Source: 34-65-8 sp964516135 | GTDB lineage: Bacteria; Pseudomonadota; Alphaproteobacteria; Sphingomonadales; Sphingomonadaceae | Direction of reading: 5' to 3' | Length of the DNA: 64,000 nt | Assembly: GCA_964516135.1 (NCBI GenBank) | Contig: CAZEWN010000002.1 | Coordinates: 1 to 64,000 of the forward strand | In this document: piece by piece, positions 16,912 through 26,389 of the stretch | Numbering within the stretch: position 1 is the stretch's first letter | Layout: every line of letters starts with the position of its first letter | Position numbers and translations under genes: made by a program | The notes under the pieces: model-generated | What the model was told of the DNA's origin: nothing | What the model saw: only the letters and a program-made list of their open reading frames with translations | Databases searched by the model: none

Positions 16912-19002
16912 ATGACTGAATACGTGACACGTGCCAATCTTCGGGTTTATCCGCCGCTTGCCGACCTGATCGAGCAGCACGTGCTATCCGTCCTTGGGCG
17001 GGATGCCGATGCGTTCTGGCAGGGCTTCGCGACGCTGCTTGGCGACTTTGCTCCGCGCAACCGCGAGCTTATCGTGAAGCGCGCGGCGTTGCAGGAACAG
17101 ATCGATGGCTGGCATCGCGAACAGAAGGGGCGGCCGCACGACCCGGCGGAATATCGCGCGTTTCTCGAACGCATCGGCTATCTCGTGCCCGAACCGCCGC
17201 CCTTCACCGTCGGCACCACCAATGTCGATCCGGAGATCGCGACGATGGCCGGTCCGCAGCTGGTCGTCCCGATCCTCAACGCGCGATTCCTGCTGAATGC
17301 CGCGAACGCGCGCTGGGGAAGCCTTTACGACGCGCTCTACGGCACCGACGCGCTCGACGCCCCGCGAGCCCGACCTGGGGGGTACGACCAGGCTCGCGGC
17401 GGAGCGGTCGTCGCACGCGCGAAGGCGTTCCTTGACGCGACTTTGCCCCTCGCTGGCGGACGCGGCTGGGCGGAACTGGGCGATCCATCAAACGGGATCG
17501 AACTTGCCGATCCATCACAATACGTGGGCCAGACCGAGCATGGCCGGCTGTTCCTTCACAATGGCTTACATGTCGAAGTTCGCTTCGAGCGGGACCATCC
17601 GGTGGGTCGAACCGACCCCTCGGGCATCAGTGACGTAATCCTGGAAGCCGCGCTGACCACGATTTGCGATTGCGAGGATTCTGTCGCGGCGGTCGATGGC
17701 GAGGACAAGACGCTCGCCTATACGAACTGGCTGGGGCTGATCCGAGGCGATCTGGCCGAGACTTTCGCCAAGGGAAGCCAAACCATCACGCGGCGGCTGG
17801 CGGACGACGTGCGCTACACCGCGCCGGACGGCAGCGAACACAGCTTGCCGGGCCGCAGCCTGCTGTTCGTGCGCAACGTCGGCCACCTGATGACCAATCC
17901 GGCCATCCTGCTGGAGGACGGCAGCGAGATTCCCGAGGGGATCATGGATGCGGTGTTCACCAGCGCGATCGGCGCGCTCGATACCGCGCGAAGAAATTCG
18001 CGCACGGGGTCGATCTACATCGTCAAGCCGAAGATGCACGGACCCGAAGAATCTCTGTTCACCAATGATTTGTTCGATGCTGTTGAGGACTTGCTCGAAC
18101 TGCCCCGCCACACGGTGAAGGTTGGGGTGATGGACGAGGAACGGCGCACCAGCGCGAACCTCGCCGCGTGCATCCATGCCGTTAAGGACCGGATAGTGTT
18201 CATCAACACCGGTTTCCTCGATCGCACCGGCGACGAAATGCACACCTCGATGCAGGCCGGACCGATGATCCGCAAGGCGGCGATGAAGGGCAGCGCCTGG
18301 CTCGACGCTTATGAGAAACGCAACGTCGCCATAGGCTTGGCTTGCGGACTTTCGGGCCGGGCTCAGATCGGCAAGGGCATGTGGGCTGCGCCCGACATGA
18401 TGCGCGACATGATGGAACAGAAGATCGGGCACCTGAAGGCCGGCGCCAACACCGCATGGGTGCCGAGCCCGACCGCCGCGACGCTCCACGCGCTGCATTA
18501 CCACCAGCTTGACGTGTTCGCCGTGCAGCAGGGGCTGGGCGAGGCGCCGGGTCTAGATGCGCTGCTGGCGATCCCGCTGGCCGATCGGGTCAACTGGACT
18601 GACGAGGAAGTGCGCGAGGAACTCGACAACAACTGCCAGGGCCTCCTCGGCTACGTGGTGCGCTGGATCGACGCGGGCGTCGGCTGCTCCAAAGTGCCGG
18701 ACATTCACGACGTCGGCCTGATGGAAGATCGGGCGACGCTGCGGATTTCCAGCCAACACCTCGCCAACTGGCTGCTCCACGGGGTCTGCACCCGCGAACA
18801 GGTAATGGACTCGCTGCGGCGCATGGCGGCTAAGGTCGATGCGCAAAACGCAGGCGATCCATTCTACGTGCCCATGGTCGGGAACGAAGATGGTCCGGCT
18901 TTTTCAGCGGCTTGCGACCTGATCTTCAAGGGAGTCGAGCAACCTAGCGGTTACACCGAACCGCTGCTGCACCAATGGCGCCAGGTGGCGAAGGCGCGCT
19001 AG
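16912..19002 (+). CDS. glcB: Malate synthase G
   Basis: A 696-residue TIM-barrel enzyme condensing glyoxylate with acetyl-CoA to malate. Diagnostic stretches include YALYGTDALD near the N-terminal third, IEDCEDSVAAVD-type acidic metal/active-site region (here ICDCEDSVAAVDGEDK), IVKPKMHGPEE, GVMDEERRTSANL, and near the end GLMEDRATLRISSQHLANWL. Length fits the G isoform rather than the shorter A isoform. ATG 16912 has GAGGA upstream; the frame is open further 5' without similarity. It converges with rsmA, and the two stop codons share the palindrome CTAG. No isocitrate lyase is in the window, so glyoxylate may come from glycolate or purine breakdown or from genes elsewhere. Confidence 0.96.
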   Translation: MTEYVTRANLRVYPPLADLIEQHVLSVLGRDADAFWQGFATLLGDFAPRNRELIVKRAALQEQIDGWHREQKGRPHDPAEYRAFLERIGYLVPEPPPFTVGTTNVDPEIATMAGPQLVVPILNARFLLNAANARWGSLYDALYGTDALDAPRARPGGYDQARGGAVVARAKAFLDATLPLAGGRGWAELGDPSNGIELADPSQYVGQTEHGRLFLHNGLHVEVRFERDHPVGRTDPSGISDVILEAALTTICDCEDSVAAVDGEDKTLAYTNWLGLIRGDLAETFAKGSQTITRRLADDVRYTAPDGSEHSLPGRSLLFVRNVGHLMTNPAILLEDGSEIPEGIMDAVFTSAIGALDTARRNSRTGSIYIVKPKMHGPEESLFTNDLFDAVEDLLELPRHTVKVGVMDEERRTSANLAACIHAVKDRIVFINTGFLDRTGDEMHTSMQAGPMIRKAAMKGSAWLDAYEKRNVAIGLACGLSGRAQIGKGMWAAPDMMRDMMEQKIGHLKAGANTAWVPSPTAATLHALHYHQLDVFAVQQGLGEAPGLDALLAIPLADRVNWTDEEVREELDNNCQGLLGYVVRWIDAGVGCSKVPDIHDVGLMEDRATLRISSQHLANWLLHGVCTREQVMDSLRRMAAKVDAQNAGDPFYVPMVGNEDGPAFSAACDLIFKGVEQPSGYTEPLLHQWRQVAKAR

Positions 19003-19820
19003 GTCAGTCGACGCGCGATCGCCACGAACTCGGCTACGCCAAGCGTTTCGGCGCGGCGCTGCGCGTCGATCCCCAGGTCGTCCAGCGCATCCAGCGCGCC
19101 GGGAACAGCCTTGAGGCTCTGGCGCAGCATCTTGCGGCGCTGGCCAAATGCCGCTTCGGTGAGCCGTTCGAGGACGTGGGCCGATATTCCTTCGGGCATC
19201 GCCGCGGGCTGGACGTGGACGATCGCGCTCATCACCTTGGGTGGAGGGGTAAAGGCGCTACGGTGCACCTTCATCGCCAGCCGGGCAGTGGAACGCCACT
19301 GCGCCAGCACCGCTAGGCGGCCGTAGGTCGAGCTGCCAGGCCGGGCGACGATCCGCTGCGCCACCTCTTGCTGGAACATCAGCGTGAGGCTGCTCCAACG
19401 CGGCGGCCAGTCCTGTCCGCCGAGCCAGCGCACGAACAGGGCCGTGCCGACATTATAGGGCAAGTTCGAGAGGACGGCGAAGCGCTCGCCCATCAAGGTG
19501 TCGTGATCAAGCTTCAGCGCGTCGCCCTCCACGACGCGCAGCTGGCCGGGAAATGCCTCGCCCAATTCGGCCAGCGCGGGAACGCAGCGGCGATCCATCT
19601 CGATCGCGGTCACCCGTGCGCCCGCGCGCAGCAGCGCCCGTGTGAGCCCGCCAGGGCCGGGGCCGATCTCAAGCACCGCCTTATCCGTCAGATCGCCGGG
19701 AATCGCGGCGATGCGGGCGAGCAGCTGCTCGTCGAAGAGAAAATTCTGTCCAAGCGCCTTGGATGCCGAAAGGCCGTGCCGGGCGATGACATCGCGCAAG
19801 GGGGCAAGGTCGCGGGTCAT
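18999..19820 (-). CDS. rsmA: 16S rRNA dimethyladenosine transferase RsmA (KsgA)
   Basis: A 273-residue SAM-dependent enzyme that dimethylates two adjacent adenosines near the 3' end of 16S rRNA during 30S maturation. The N-terminus SKALGQNFLFD, SAM motif LEIGPGPGGLTRALL, the catalytic motif SNLPYNV and VMFQQEVAQRI-like (here LMFQQEVAQRIVA) are all present. ATG 19820 (MTRDLAPLRDVIARHGL) is the family start; the longer frame overlaps pdxA in another phase. Last gene of the lptD-surA-pdxA-rsmA operon, following pdxA by ten bases. Confidence 0.96.
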   Translation of the reverse strand: MTRDLAPLRDVIARHGLSASKALGQNFLFDEQLLARIAAIPGDLTDKAVLEIGPGPGGLTRALLRAGARVTAIEMDRRCVPALAELGEAFPGQLRVVEGDALKLDHDTLMGERFAVLSNLPYNVGTALFVRWLGGQDWPPRWSSLTLMFQQEVAQRIVARPGSSTYGRLAVLAQWRSTARLAMKVHRSAFTPPPKVMSAIVHVQPAAMPEGISAHVLERLTEAAFGQRRKMLRQSLKAVPGALDALDDLGIDAQRRAETLGVAEFVAIARRLT

Positions 19821-19830
19821 CCGGCCATAA

Positions 19831-20841
19831 TCAAGCGACCGCGCGCCGCGTTGCAATTTCGCCCGCCAGGCGGATTGCCGCGATGATCGCGCCGGCATCC
19901 GCCACGCCCTGGCCCGCGATGTCGAATGCCGTGCCGTGATCGGGGCTGGTCCGCACGATCGGCAGGCCCAGCGTTGTATTCACGCCCTGATCGAAGTCGA
20001 GTGCCTTGACGGGGATGAGCGCCTGATCGTGATACATGCATAGTGCCGCGTCGAAACTCGCCCGTTTGTGCGGCGCGAACAGCGCGTCGGCGGCATGCGG
20101 GCCGGTGGCTTCGATCCCCTCAAGGCGAAGGCGGGCGATGGCGGGTGCGATAATTCGCGCTTCTTCGTCACCGAATGCGCCGTTCTCGCCCGCGTGCGGG
20201 TTAAGGCCGCATACCGCGAGGCGTGGCCGGGCAATGCCGAAATCCCGCGCGAGCGCCTGGGCGGTGATGCGCGCGCGTAATACGATCAGTTCCTCGCTGA
20301 GCATGGTCGGCACGGCCGAGATCGCGCAGTGTATGGTCAGCGGTACGGTCCGCACGTTCGGCCCGGCCAGCATCATCACCGCTGCTTCCGTCGGCAGTCC
20401 GCAGCGTGCGGCCAGGAATTCCGTTTGGCCGGGATGATCAAAGCCGACTGCAGCCAGCGCCGCTTTCGCCACGGGTGCCGTGACCAGTCCGCCAACCTCG
20501 CCCGCGCGGGCCAGGTCGGTTGCGGTCTCGAGTGCGGCAAGCGACAGACGGGCGCCGCGCGCGTCAGGCCGTCCCGGTGCGTAAACCATTGCGTCGAGTT
20601 CCAGCACCGGCAATGCATCGGCGAATGCGGCAACCGCCTCGCCCGGATGGCTGATCGGCGTGACCGCAAGCGTTATTGCCCGCGACCTTGCTGCCTCGAC
20701 GAGCACGGCCCGGGCACCGACCACGAGGAACGGTGGGAGGCGCAGTTCCGCGCGCCGCGCCCATGCTTCGGCGATCAGTTCCGGGCCAACGCCCGCCGGA
20801 TCACCCAGCGAAAGCGCGAGGGGGAAGGGCGAAATGCTCAA
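19831..20841 (-). CDS. pdxA: 4-hydroxythreonine-4-phosphate dehydrogenase
   Basis: A 336-residue metal-dependent NAD enzyme of pyridoxal phosphate synthesis. Recognised by SLGDPAGVGPEL at the start, TAPVAKAAL, LNPHAGENG and the metal-site stretch MYHDQALIPVKAL, followed by VRTSPDHGTAFD. The start codon is TTG at 20841, overlapping the surA stop codon as TTGA; no ATG lies close enough. It keeps the position between surA and rsmA known from many proteobacteria. Confidence 0.95.
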   Translation of the reverse strand: MSISPFPLALSLGDPAGVGPELIAEAWARRAELRLPPFLVVGARAVLVEAARSRAITLAVTPISHPGEAVAAFADALPVLELDAMVYAPGRPDARGARLSLAALETATDLARAGEVGGLVTAPVAKAALAAVGFDHPGQTEFLAARCGLPTEAAVMMLAGPNVRTVPLTIHCAISAVPTMLSEELIVLRARITAQALARDFGIARPRLAVCGLNPHAGENGAFGDEEARIIAPAIARLRLEGIEATGPHAADALFAPHKRASFDAALCMYHDQALIPVKALDFDQGVNTTLGLPIVRTSPDHGTAFDIAGQGVADAGAIIAAIRLAGEIATRRAVA

Positions 20842-22181
20842 TTATACTCGATGAAGGCGTCGTTGCGCAGGTCGCGCAGATAGCGCTGTGCACGCTTGTT
20901 GATGCGTTCCTGCTCCATCTGATCGAGCATGGTGTCGAAATCCGGCCCGCTTGCGACCTGGGGATCGTCGCGACCGCACAATACCAGCGCCCGCACGCCA
21001 TCTTCCAGCGATCCGAACAGCGGGGTCGCCTGCCCGACCTGCATTTCCAGCATGGTCTGCTGAAGCTGCGGTGGAAGCTGCGCCACGCGAATTTCGTCGT
21101 TGGTGACCACGTCGGCGCCGACCGTCTCGGCGGCGCGTTCGACATCACCGCAGCCGCGAATGGTCTGGACCGCGGCATTGAAAGCCTCGACGCGGGTGGT
21201 GGCCTGCGCCTCGGTGGTGCCGGCCGGGAAGGCGATCGCCACCTGCTTGAGGCTCAGCACCGCGTCACGCGGATCGGCCATCAGCACCTGGCGCTTCTCG
21301 ATCAGGTACACGATCCAGTATCCGCCTGGGATTTCCACCGGTCCCACCAGCTGGCCAGGCTGCATCTCGGCGACGATCGCCTCGAGCTGGGGCGATTGCA
21401 GTTGCGGCAGCTGAATCCAGCCGAGGTCCCCGCCCACGGCCGCCGTGGTCGCTTCGGAAAACTGTCGCGCATAGGCGACAAAGCTCCCGCCGGTCCGCAA
21501 CTGCTCAACGATACGCGTCGCGTTCTGGCCTACCGCGTCGCGCGATTCTGGCGTGGCGGAGAGGAATATCTCACCGACGCGATATTCGTCGGTGCCACGC
21601 GATTCCTCGAGCCGTTTCATCACTTCGCGCACTTCCTCTTCGGAAACGTTCACGAACGGCGCGACATTGCGACCAAGCAGGCGCCGCCACGCGATTTCGC
21701 CGCGAATCTGCCGCTTCAACGCCGCAGGGCTTGACCCGATCGACTGTAGGTAGGCGTCCATCCGAGGCAGGTCGGTGCCGAAATTCCGTGCCGCAACTTG
21801 CGCGTACTGCGCGTCGATTTCCGCATCGGAGATCTCGATCTCTTGGGCGCTCGCTTCCTGGATTTGCAGCGTTTCGTCGATAAGGTTGCGGAGCACCTGC
21901 ATCCGCAAGCGTATCATTTCCTCCGGCGGAATCTCCCCTTCGGAGGCCGCCGTGACCAGCGCGACACGCTGATCGATGTCCGTCCCGGTGATAACCGAGC
22001 CATTCACCACCGCGGTCGGCTTGCGCGAGTTCGGATCGTTCTGCGTGAGCATCGTCACATCGGCGGGCAGGCCGAGCGGATTGGAAGCGGCAGCGTCTTG
22101 CGCCTGCGCGACAACGGGCGATGCAGCGACGCCGAAGGCTGCGATTCCGGCCAGAAACTTGCTGAAAGACTTGGTTTTCAC
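20838..22181 (-). CDS. surA: Periplasmic peptidyl-prolyl isomerase/chaperone SurA
   Basis: A 447-residue chaperone for outer-membrane proteins. Signal peptide (KFLAGIAAFGVAASPVVAQAQ), then the SurA N-terminal module (TAVVNGSVITGTDIDQRVALV, RLRMQVLRNLIDETLQIQEA), then one clear parvulin-type PPIase region (RTGGSFVAYARQFSEATTAA ... GGDLGWIQ ... GPVEIPGGYWIVYLIEKR). The second PPIase domain of E. coli SurA is not evident. The start is GTG 22181; the frame continues far upstream into lptD without meaning. It lies 128 bases after lptD, the largest gap in this operon, so it may have its own promoter. Confidence 0.93.
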   Translation of the reverse strand: MKTKSFSKFLAGIAAFGVAASPVVAQAQDAAASNPLGLPADVTMLTQNDPNSRKPTAVVNGSVITGTDIDQRVALVTAASEGEIPPEEMIRLRMQVLRNLIDETLQIQEASAQEIEISDAEIDAQYAQVAARNFGTDLPRMDAYLQSIGSSPAALKRQIRGEIAWRRLLGRNVAPFVNVSEEEVREVMKRLEESRGTDEYRVGEIFLSATPESRDAVGQNATRIVEQLRTGGSFVAYARQFSEATTAAVGGDLGWIQLPQLQSPQLEAIVAEMQPGQLVGPVEIPGGYWIVYLIEKRQVLMADPRDAVLSLKQVAIAFPAGTTEAQATTRVEAFNAAVQTIRGCGDVERAAETVGADVVTNDEIRVAQLPPQLQQTMLEMQVGQATPLFGSLEDGVRALVLCGRDDPQVASGPDFDTMLDQMEQERINKRAQRYLRDLRNDAFIEYN

Positions 22182-22309
22182 GTTGGTATCCGTCCGTTGC
22201 GCGATGGCTATCGCGCGCGAAAAAATGGTCCCGGCCTCTGGCTCCAGGCGGCTTAACCGAAGCTGAGTGGGCGTGCCGGATAGCGCGTTTGCGCGGGCGC
22301 CACAATCGG

Positions 22310-24658
22310 TCAGCGGAAGCCGAGATTGCGCAGCGCGAAATAGAACTGGAACGTGTCGCCGCGCTGTGCGTCGCCAGTGTTCACGTAGTCGCGCCGCCAG
22401 GTCAGCCCGAGCTCGAGACAATCGTCCTGATAAGCCACCCCGAGGCGCGTGCGAATGGGGTCGAATCCGTCGGCGGTGAAGGTGGGGTCTTCGTTCCGGT
22501 CGGTCAGGTTGAAAACCCCCGAGCCGAAGACCGACCAGTACCGCGCGAAAGCCAGGCGCCCGGCCACGCGCAGTTCCTCGCGGTCTTGCAGATCCTCGAT
22601 CGTGTCGATGTCGCGGTTCAGGCGAAGATACCCTATCTCGGCATAGGTTCGGCGACTGCCGACCGTCGCGTCGAATTCGTTGCGACGCACCGCAAGGTTG
22701 TCCTTGTCGAGCCGGAACCGGTGGGTCAGCTTGACGAAATCGCGGAACCGGACTTCGGTCCGTCCGACGAAATCGGACACGCGGTCGGCTAGTCCCGTGC
22801 CATCCACCAGCACCAGCGGGTCGCGATCGAGCCGGTAGGATTGTCCGACCGTGGTCATGATCCGCCAGCCGGGGCGCTGAAGTTCCCAATCGACGCCGTA
22901 GGTGATCCGCGCACCATCCTCTACTCGGTCGTAACCGGGGAAACGATTGAGCGCGAACAGGTTGGAATCCTCCAGGTCGATGGCGCGCGCGTCTTCGTTG
23001 GGGATGGCCAGATTGCGGACCGAAGGCACGGCGACCAGTTGCACGCGTGGGGTCAGAACCTGCGTTCCGCCGAACGCTTCGCCGACCAGCGGCCATTCAA
23101 GGTCCACCGCGGCCAACGCCACGCCGCGCCCCTGCCAGCCGGGATTGCCGCGATAGACGGCGGTCGCGGTGAGCTCGTTTTCGTCGGAATGATAAATGTC
23201 GCCGCGAACTAGGCCGGTCAGCGTAAGGACCTGGCCTAAGCCGGTGATGCGCTTCAGATCCCATTTGGCGCCGGCGAACGCCCGGCGTGTATCCTGCCCT
23301 TCGTTGCGGTGAAGCGCGAGTGAGTTCAGGTGTAATTCCACCGTGCCGCCCAGACCCAGCGGGTCGGCCAGCCGATGGCGGTAATCGATCAGCGGCAAAG
23401 CGAACGGCACCTGGCCTTGCGGCTGGCCGATCCGCAATGTCTGCGTGGCCCATCCTTCGACAAACAGAAACGAATCGTCGTCCGTCCGCTCCAGCGCCAC
23501 GGTCGAGCGCAGTCGATCGTCGCGGCTTATGTCATAGCGGCGCAGGAAGGTACGGTCGCTCGCCAGGCGGATCGATCCCGTAACGCTCCACCGCGGATCG
23601 AGCTGGAAACGACCGTTCGCGTAGAGGTAGCCACGCGGATCGCTTTCGGTGATCGGAATGCCGGTAAGGTCAGAAACTCGCTGGCTGTGCGTGCCGTAGC
23701 CGGTAATCTGGTAGGCGCCCTTTCCGGTCAGGTGGCGCCATGTGGCGGAAGCCATCGGCGGAGCCTCGCTGAACAGGTACGCACCCAGGGTCAGATCCTG
23801 GTTGGGCGCGATCCGCCAGTAGTAACTGCCCGATACCTCCACCCCGTTTGATTCGGAGAACCGCAGGTCGGGCACGAGGAAACCCGATTCCGCGCGCCCG
23901 TCCGTACGCACGGCGAGGCCGGGGAGCGGGAGTAACCGTGCGCCGAACAGCTCAAGATATGCGCGGGTGAACCGAACGCGGTTCGCATCCGGATCATAAA
24001 CCACGCGATCGGCAGTTATCCGCCAGCTTGGTTCCTTGGGGCACCCGTCGGTATCGGCGACGGCGCAGGCGGTATAAGCCGCGTCGGTTAGCACGACCGT
24101 TCCATCGGCGCCGCGTTCCCCGCGCCGGGCGGCCAGGCGTCCACCTTCGCGCAGCGCCAGCAGCAAATCCTCCATCGCGCCGGCTTCGAATTCATCGGTC
24201 AGCTCGACCCTTTCGGTATAGAGCTGGTTTCCGTCTTCATCGACGAAGCGGACATTGCCGCTGGCCATTATCTGGCCGCTGCGCCGGTTCCATACGACCG
24301 CGTCGGCGCGGACCGAGCGATCCGCGCTTCGCAACACGACATTGCCATTGGCGGTTACGACATCGGCTTCCGAATCGTAGGCGAGACCGTCGGCCTCGAA
24401 ATCGATTGCCCGGCCGGCGCCCGCCGTCGCTGGCTGCGCCGGTTCCTCCGGCGCGGGCTCCGCCTGTTCTTCGAAGGGTTCGCGCGGGGGCGGCGCGGCG
24501 GGCGCGCGGGCATCGGGCTGGGCGGCGAGCAGTATCGGCACGGCCGAACCGGTTACGGTCGCGCCCGCGCTGGACGCGGCAAACAGCAACGCCGCCGTGC
24601 CGGACAGGAGCAAGCAGCGACAAAAGGCCTGCGACGCGGTCGGCGGGGCGGGGAGCAT
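22310..24658 (-). CDS. lptD: LPS assembly outer-membrane protein LptD
   Basis: About 782 residues; with LptE it inserts lipopolysaccharide into the outer leaflet. Signal peptide (ALLFAASSAGA), a Pro/Glu-rich linker, an OstA-type jellyroll domain (about residues 90-220; YDSEADVVTANGNVVLRSADR, VVWNRRSGQIMASGNVRF) and a large barrel domain to the final LGFR. I chose ATG 24658, where a signal peptide follows; the frame is open for another 39 codons into the divergent pepA region. Cys residues lie at TACAVADTDGC and DDCLELG, consistent with the disulphide-bonded architecture. First gene of the lptD-surA-pdxA-rsmA operon. Confidence 0.94.
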   Translation of the reverse strand: MLPAPPTASQAFCRCLLLSGTAALLFAASSAGATVTGSAVPILLAAQPDARAPAAPPPREPFEEQAEPAPEEPAQPATAGAGRAIDFEADGLAYDSEADVVTANGNVVLRSADRSVRADAVVWNRRSGQIMASGNVRFVDEDGNQLYTERVELTDEFEAGAMEDLLLALREGGRLAARRGERGADGTVVLTDAAYTACAVADTDGCPKEPSWRITADRVVYDPDANRVRFTRAYLELFGARLLPLPGLAVRTDGRAESGFLVPDLRFSESNGVEVSGSYYWRIAPNQDLTLGAYLFSEAPPMASATWRHLTGKGAYQITGYGTHSQRVSDLTGIPITESDPRGYLYANGRFQLDPRWSVTGSIRLASDRTFLRRYDISRDDRLRSTVALERTDDDSFLFVEGWATQTLRIGQPQGQVPFALPLIDYRHRLADPLGLGGTVELHLNSLALHRNEGQDTRRAFAGAKWDLKRITGLGQVLTLTGLVRGDIYHSDENELTATAVYRGNPGWQGRGVALAAVDLEWPLVGEAFGGTQVLTPRVQLVAVPSVRNLAIPNEDARAIDLEDSNLFALNRFPGYDRVEDGARITYGVDWELQRPGWRIMTTVGQSYRLDRDPLVLVDGTGLADRVSDFVGRTEVRFRDFVKLTHRFRLDKDNLAVRRNEFDATVGSRRTYAEIGYLRLNRDIDTIEDLQDREELRVAGRLAFARYWSVFGSGVFNLTDRNEDPTFTADGFDPIRTRLGVAYQDDCLELGLTWRRDYVNTGDAQRGDTFQFYFALRNLGFR

Positions 24659-24758
24659 GGGTTGCCTATCGCACTCCCCCAGCCTAATCGCAATCGCAAC
24701 ATTGGCGCCCATGCCGCGACCATGCGCGCCTCGTATCAGCCTGATCTGCGGAGCTTCC

Positions 24759-26216
24759 ATGCACGTCACCTTCACCGAGATATTCCCACCCGATGCACGC
24801 CTCCTCGCCTATGTCGTAAGCGGATCCGCGATGCCGGCCGGGCTCGAACCGGTCATGGTGGAAGGCGCCAAGGCAGCTCGGTTCAAGGGCAAGGCCGGTC
24901 AGCTGTTCGAAGGGTTCGTGGAACGTAACCGCGCCGTGGTGCGAATCGCCCTGGCGGGCGCTGGCGACGCGGGTGCCGACGACCGGCTTGCCGCGCTGGA
25001 GAAGGCTGGGGCGGCGCTGACCGCCCGCTACCTGGCTTCGGGCGAAACGCACCTCGTGCTCGACGCGGAGAAGTCGGCGTTATCGGCGGAGGAACTGGCT
25101 TCGGTGCTGCTCGGCCTGCGACTGCGCGGCTGGCGGCACGACGCCTATCGCACGCGGATCAAGGACGAACAAAAACGCACGCTCGACAGCGTCAGCGTGG
25201 TCGGCGCTCCGGCGGATGCGCGCGATGCCTGGGCGGTTGAGGATGCCGTGGCGCAGGGTGTCGAGTTTACCCGCGAATTGGTGGCCGAACCGGCCAACAA
25301 GATCTTCCCGGTGAGTTTCGTGGCGCGGTGCGAGGATGCCTTTCGCGGCACCGGGGCGGAACTGACCATACTTGACGAAGACCAGATGCAGACGCTCGGT
25401 ATGGGAGCGCTGCTAGGCGTCGGCCAGGGGTCGGAGCAACCATCGCGCGTGCTGGCGATCCGTTGGCGTGGCGGCGGCGATGAAAAGCCGACCGTGTTCG
25501 TCGGCAAGGGCGTGACCTTCGACACGGGCGGCATTTCGCTGAAACCGGGTCCCGGCATGGAGGACATGAAATGGGACATGGGCGGCGCTGGCGCGGTCGT
25601 TGGCGCGATGCTGGGGCTGGTCAAGCGCAAGGCCAGGGCCAATGTCATCGGCGTGGTCGGGCTGGTCGAGAACATGCCCGACGGCAAGGCGCAGCGGCCC
25701 GGCGACATCGTGACCTCGATGTCGGGCCAGACAATCGAGGTGCTCAATACCGACGCCGAGGGGCGGCTGGTGCTGTGCGACGTGCTGCACTGGGCGCAGG
25801 AACAATACGATCCCGCGCGGATCGTCGATTTCGCCACACTGACCGGGGCGATGATGATCGCGCTGGGGAGCGAGCACGGAGGCCTTTTCGCGAATGACGA
25901 CACACTTGCTGCGCAGCTCACCGCGGCGGGCAAGGCCGTGGGCGAAAAGCTGTGGCGCTTTCCCCTGTCGCCCGACTACGACAAGCTCATCGACAGCCCG
26001 ATCGCCGATATGAAGAATATCGGCCCCCGCTTTGCCGGCTCGATCACCGCGGCCCAGTTTTTGCAGCGGTTCATCAAGAAAGGCACGCCCTGGGCGCATT
26101 GCGACATCGCGGGCATGGTCTGGGCCGACAAGCCCGGCCGGACCTGGGACAAGGGCGCGACCGGATATGGCGTGCGCCTGATCGATCGCCTGGTTCGCGA
26201 CGTGGCGGAAGGTTAG
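24759..26216 (+). CDS. pepA: Leucyl aminopeptidase (M17)
   Basis: A 485-residue cytosolic hexameric dinuclear metallo-aminopeptidase. The M17 signature NTDAEGRLVLCDVL is intact, with metal-site sequences VGKGVTFDTGGISLKP and DMKWDMGGAG, and the N-terminal macro-like domain precedes it. ATG 24759 is preceded by CGGAG; frame upstream lacks similarity. Divergent from lptD with about 100 bases between the starts. In some bacteria PepA also binds DNA; nothing here tests that. Confidence 0.95.
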   Translation: MHVTFTEIFPPDARLLAYVVSGSAMPAGLEPVMVEGAKAARFKGKAGQLFEGFVERNRAVVRIALAGAGDAGADDRLAALEKAGAALTARYLASGETHLVLDAEKSALSAEELASVLLGLRLRGWRHDAYRTRIKDEQKRTLDSVSVVGAPADARDAWAVEDAVAQGVEFTRELVAEPANKIFPVSFVARCEDAFRGTGAELTILDEDQMQTLGMGALLGVGQGSEQPSRVLAIRWRGGGDEKPTVFVGKGVTFDTGGISLKPGPGMEDMKWDMGGAGAVVGAMLGLVKRKARANVIGVVGLVENMPDGKAQRPGDIVTSMSGQTIEVLNTDAEGRLVLCDVLHWAQEQYDPARIVDFATLTGAMMIALGSEHGGLFANDDTLAAQLTAAGKAVGEKLWRFPLSPDYDKLIDSPIADMKNIGPRFAGSITAAQFLQRFIKKGTPWAHCDIAGMVWADKPGRTWDKGATGYGVRLIDRLVRDVAEG

Positions 26217-26227
26217 GGCAACCGTCG

Positions 26228-26389
26228 ATGCCACCAATGCGGCGCAAGGCGGACTTGCCCAGCAAGACCTGCGCTGCCTGCGGGCTGCCGTTCGCCTGGC
26301 GCAAAAAATGGGCGCGGGATTGGGAGGCGGTGAAGTATTGTTCCGAACGGTGCCGTCGCGCACGCACCATCGGCGCGTCCAAGGCATGA
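26228..26389 (+). CDS. DUF2256 zinc-ribbon-like small protein
   Basis: A 53-residue protein of the DUF2256 family. Two cysteine pairs (CAAC and CSERC) flank the conserved FAWRKKWARDWEAVKY core and should bind one zinc ion. Two ATGs are possible (26228 and 26237), the second giving the usual family start MRRKADLPSKTC. The stop overlaps the holC start as ATGA, so it is translationally coupled to a DNA polymerase III subunit gene. Function unknown. Confidence 0.88.
   Translation: MPPMRRKADLPSKTCAACGLPFAWRKKWARDWEAVKYCSERCRRARTIGASKA

Noticed and set aside
22198..22220. A GCGCGAT/ATCGCGC hairpin before surA as terminator of lptD
   Set aside because: On the lptD strand the T-rich stretch precedes the hairpin instead of following it, so it does not have terminator geometry.
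22182..23096. The 5' extension of surA into lptD
   Set aside because: The extension is antiphase to the lptD barrel and Arg-rich; the SurA signal peptide starts at GTG 22181.
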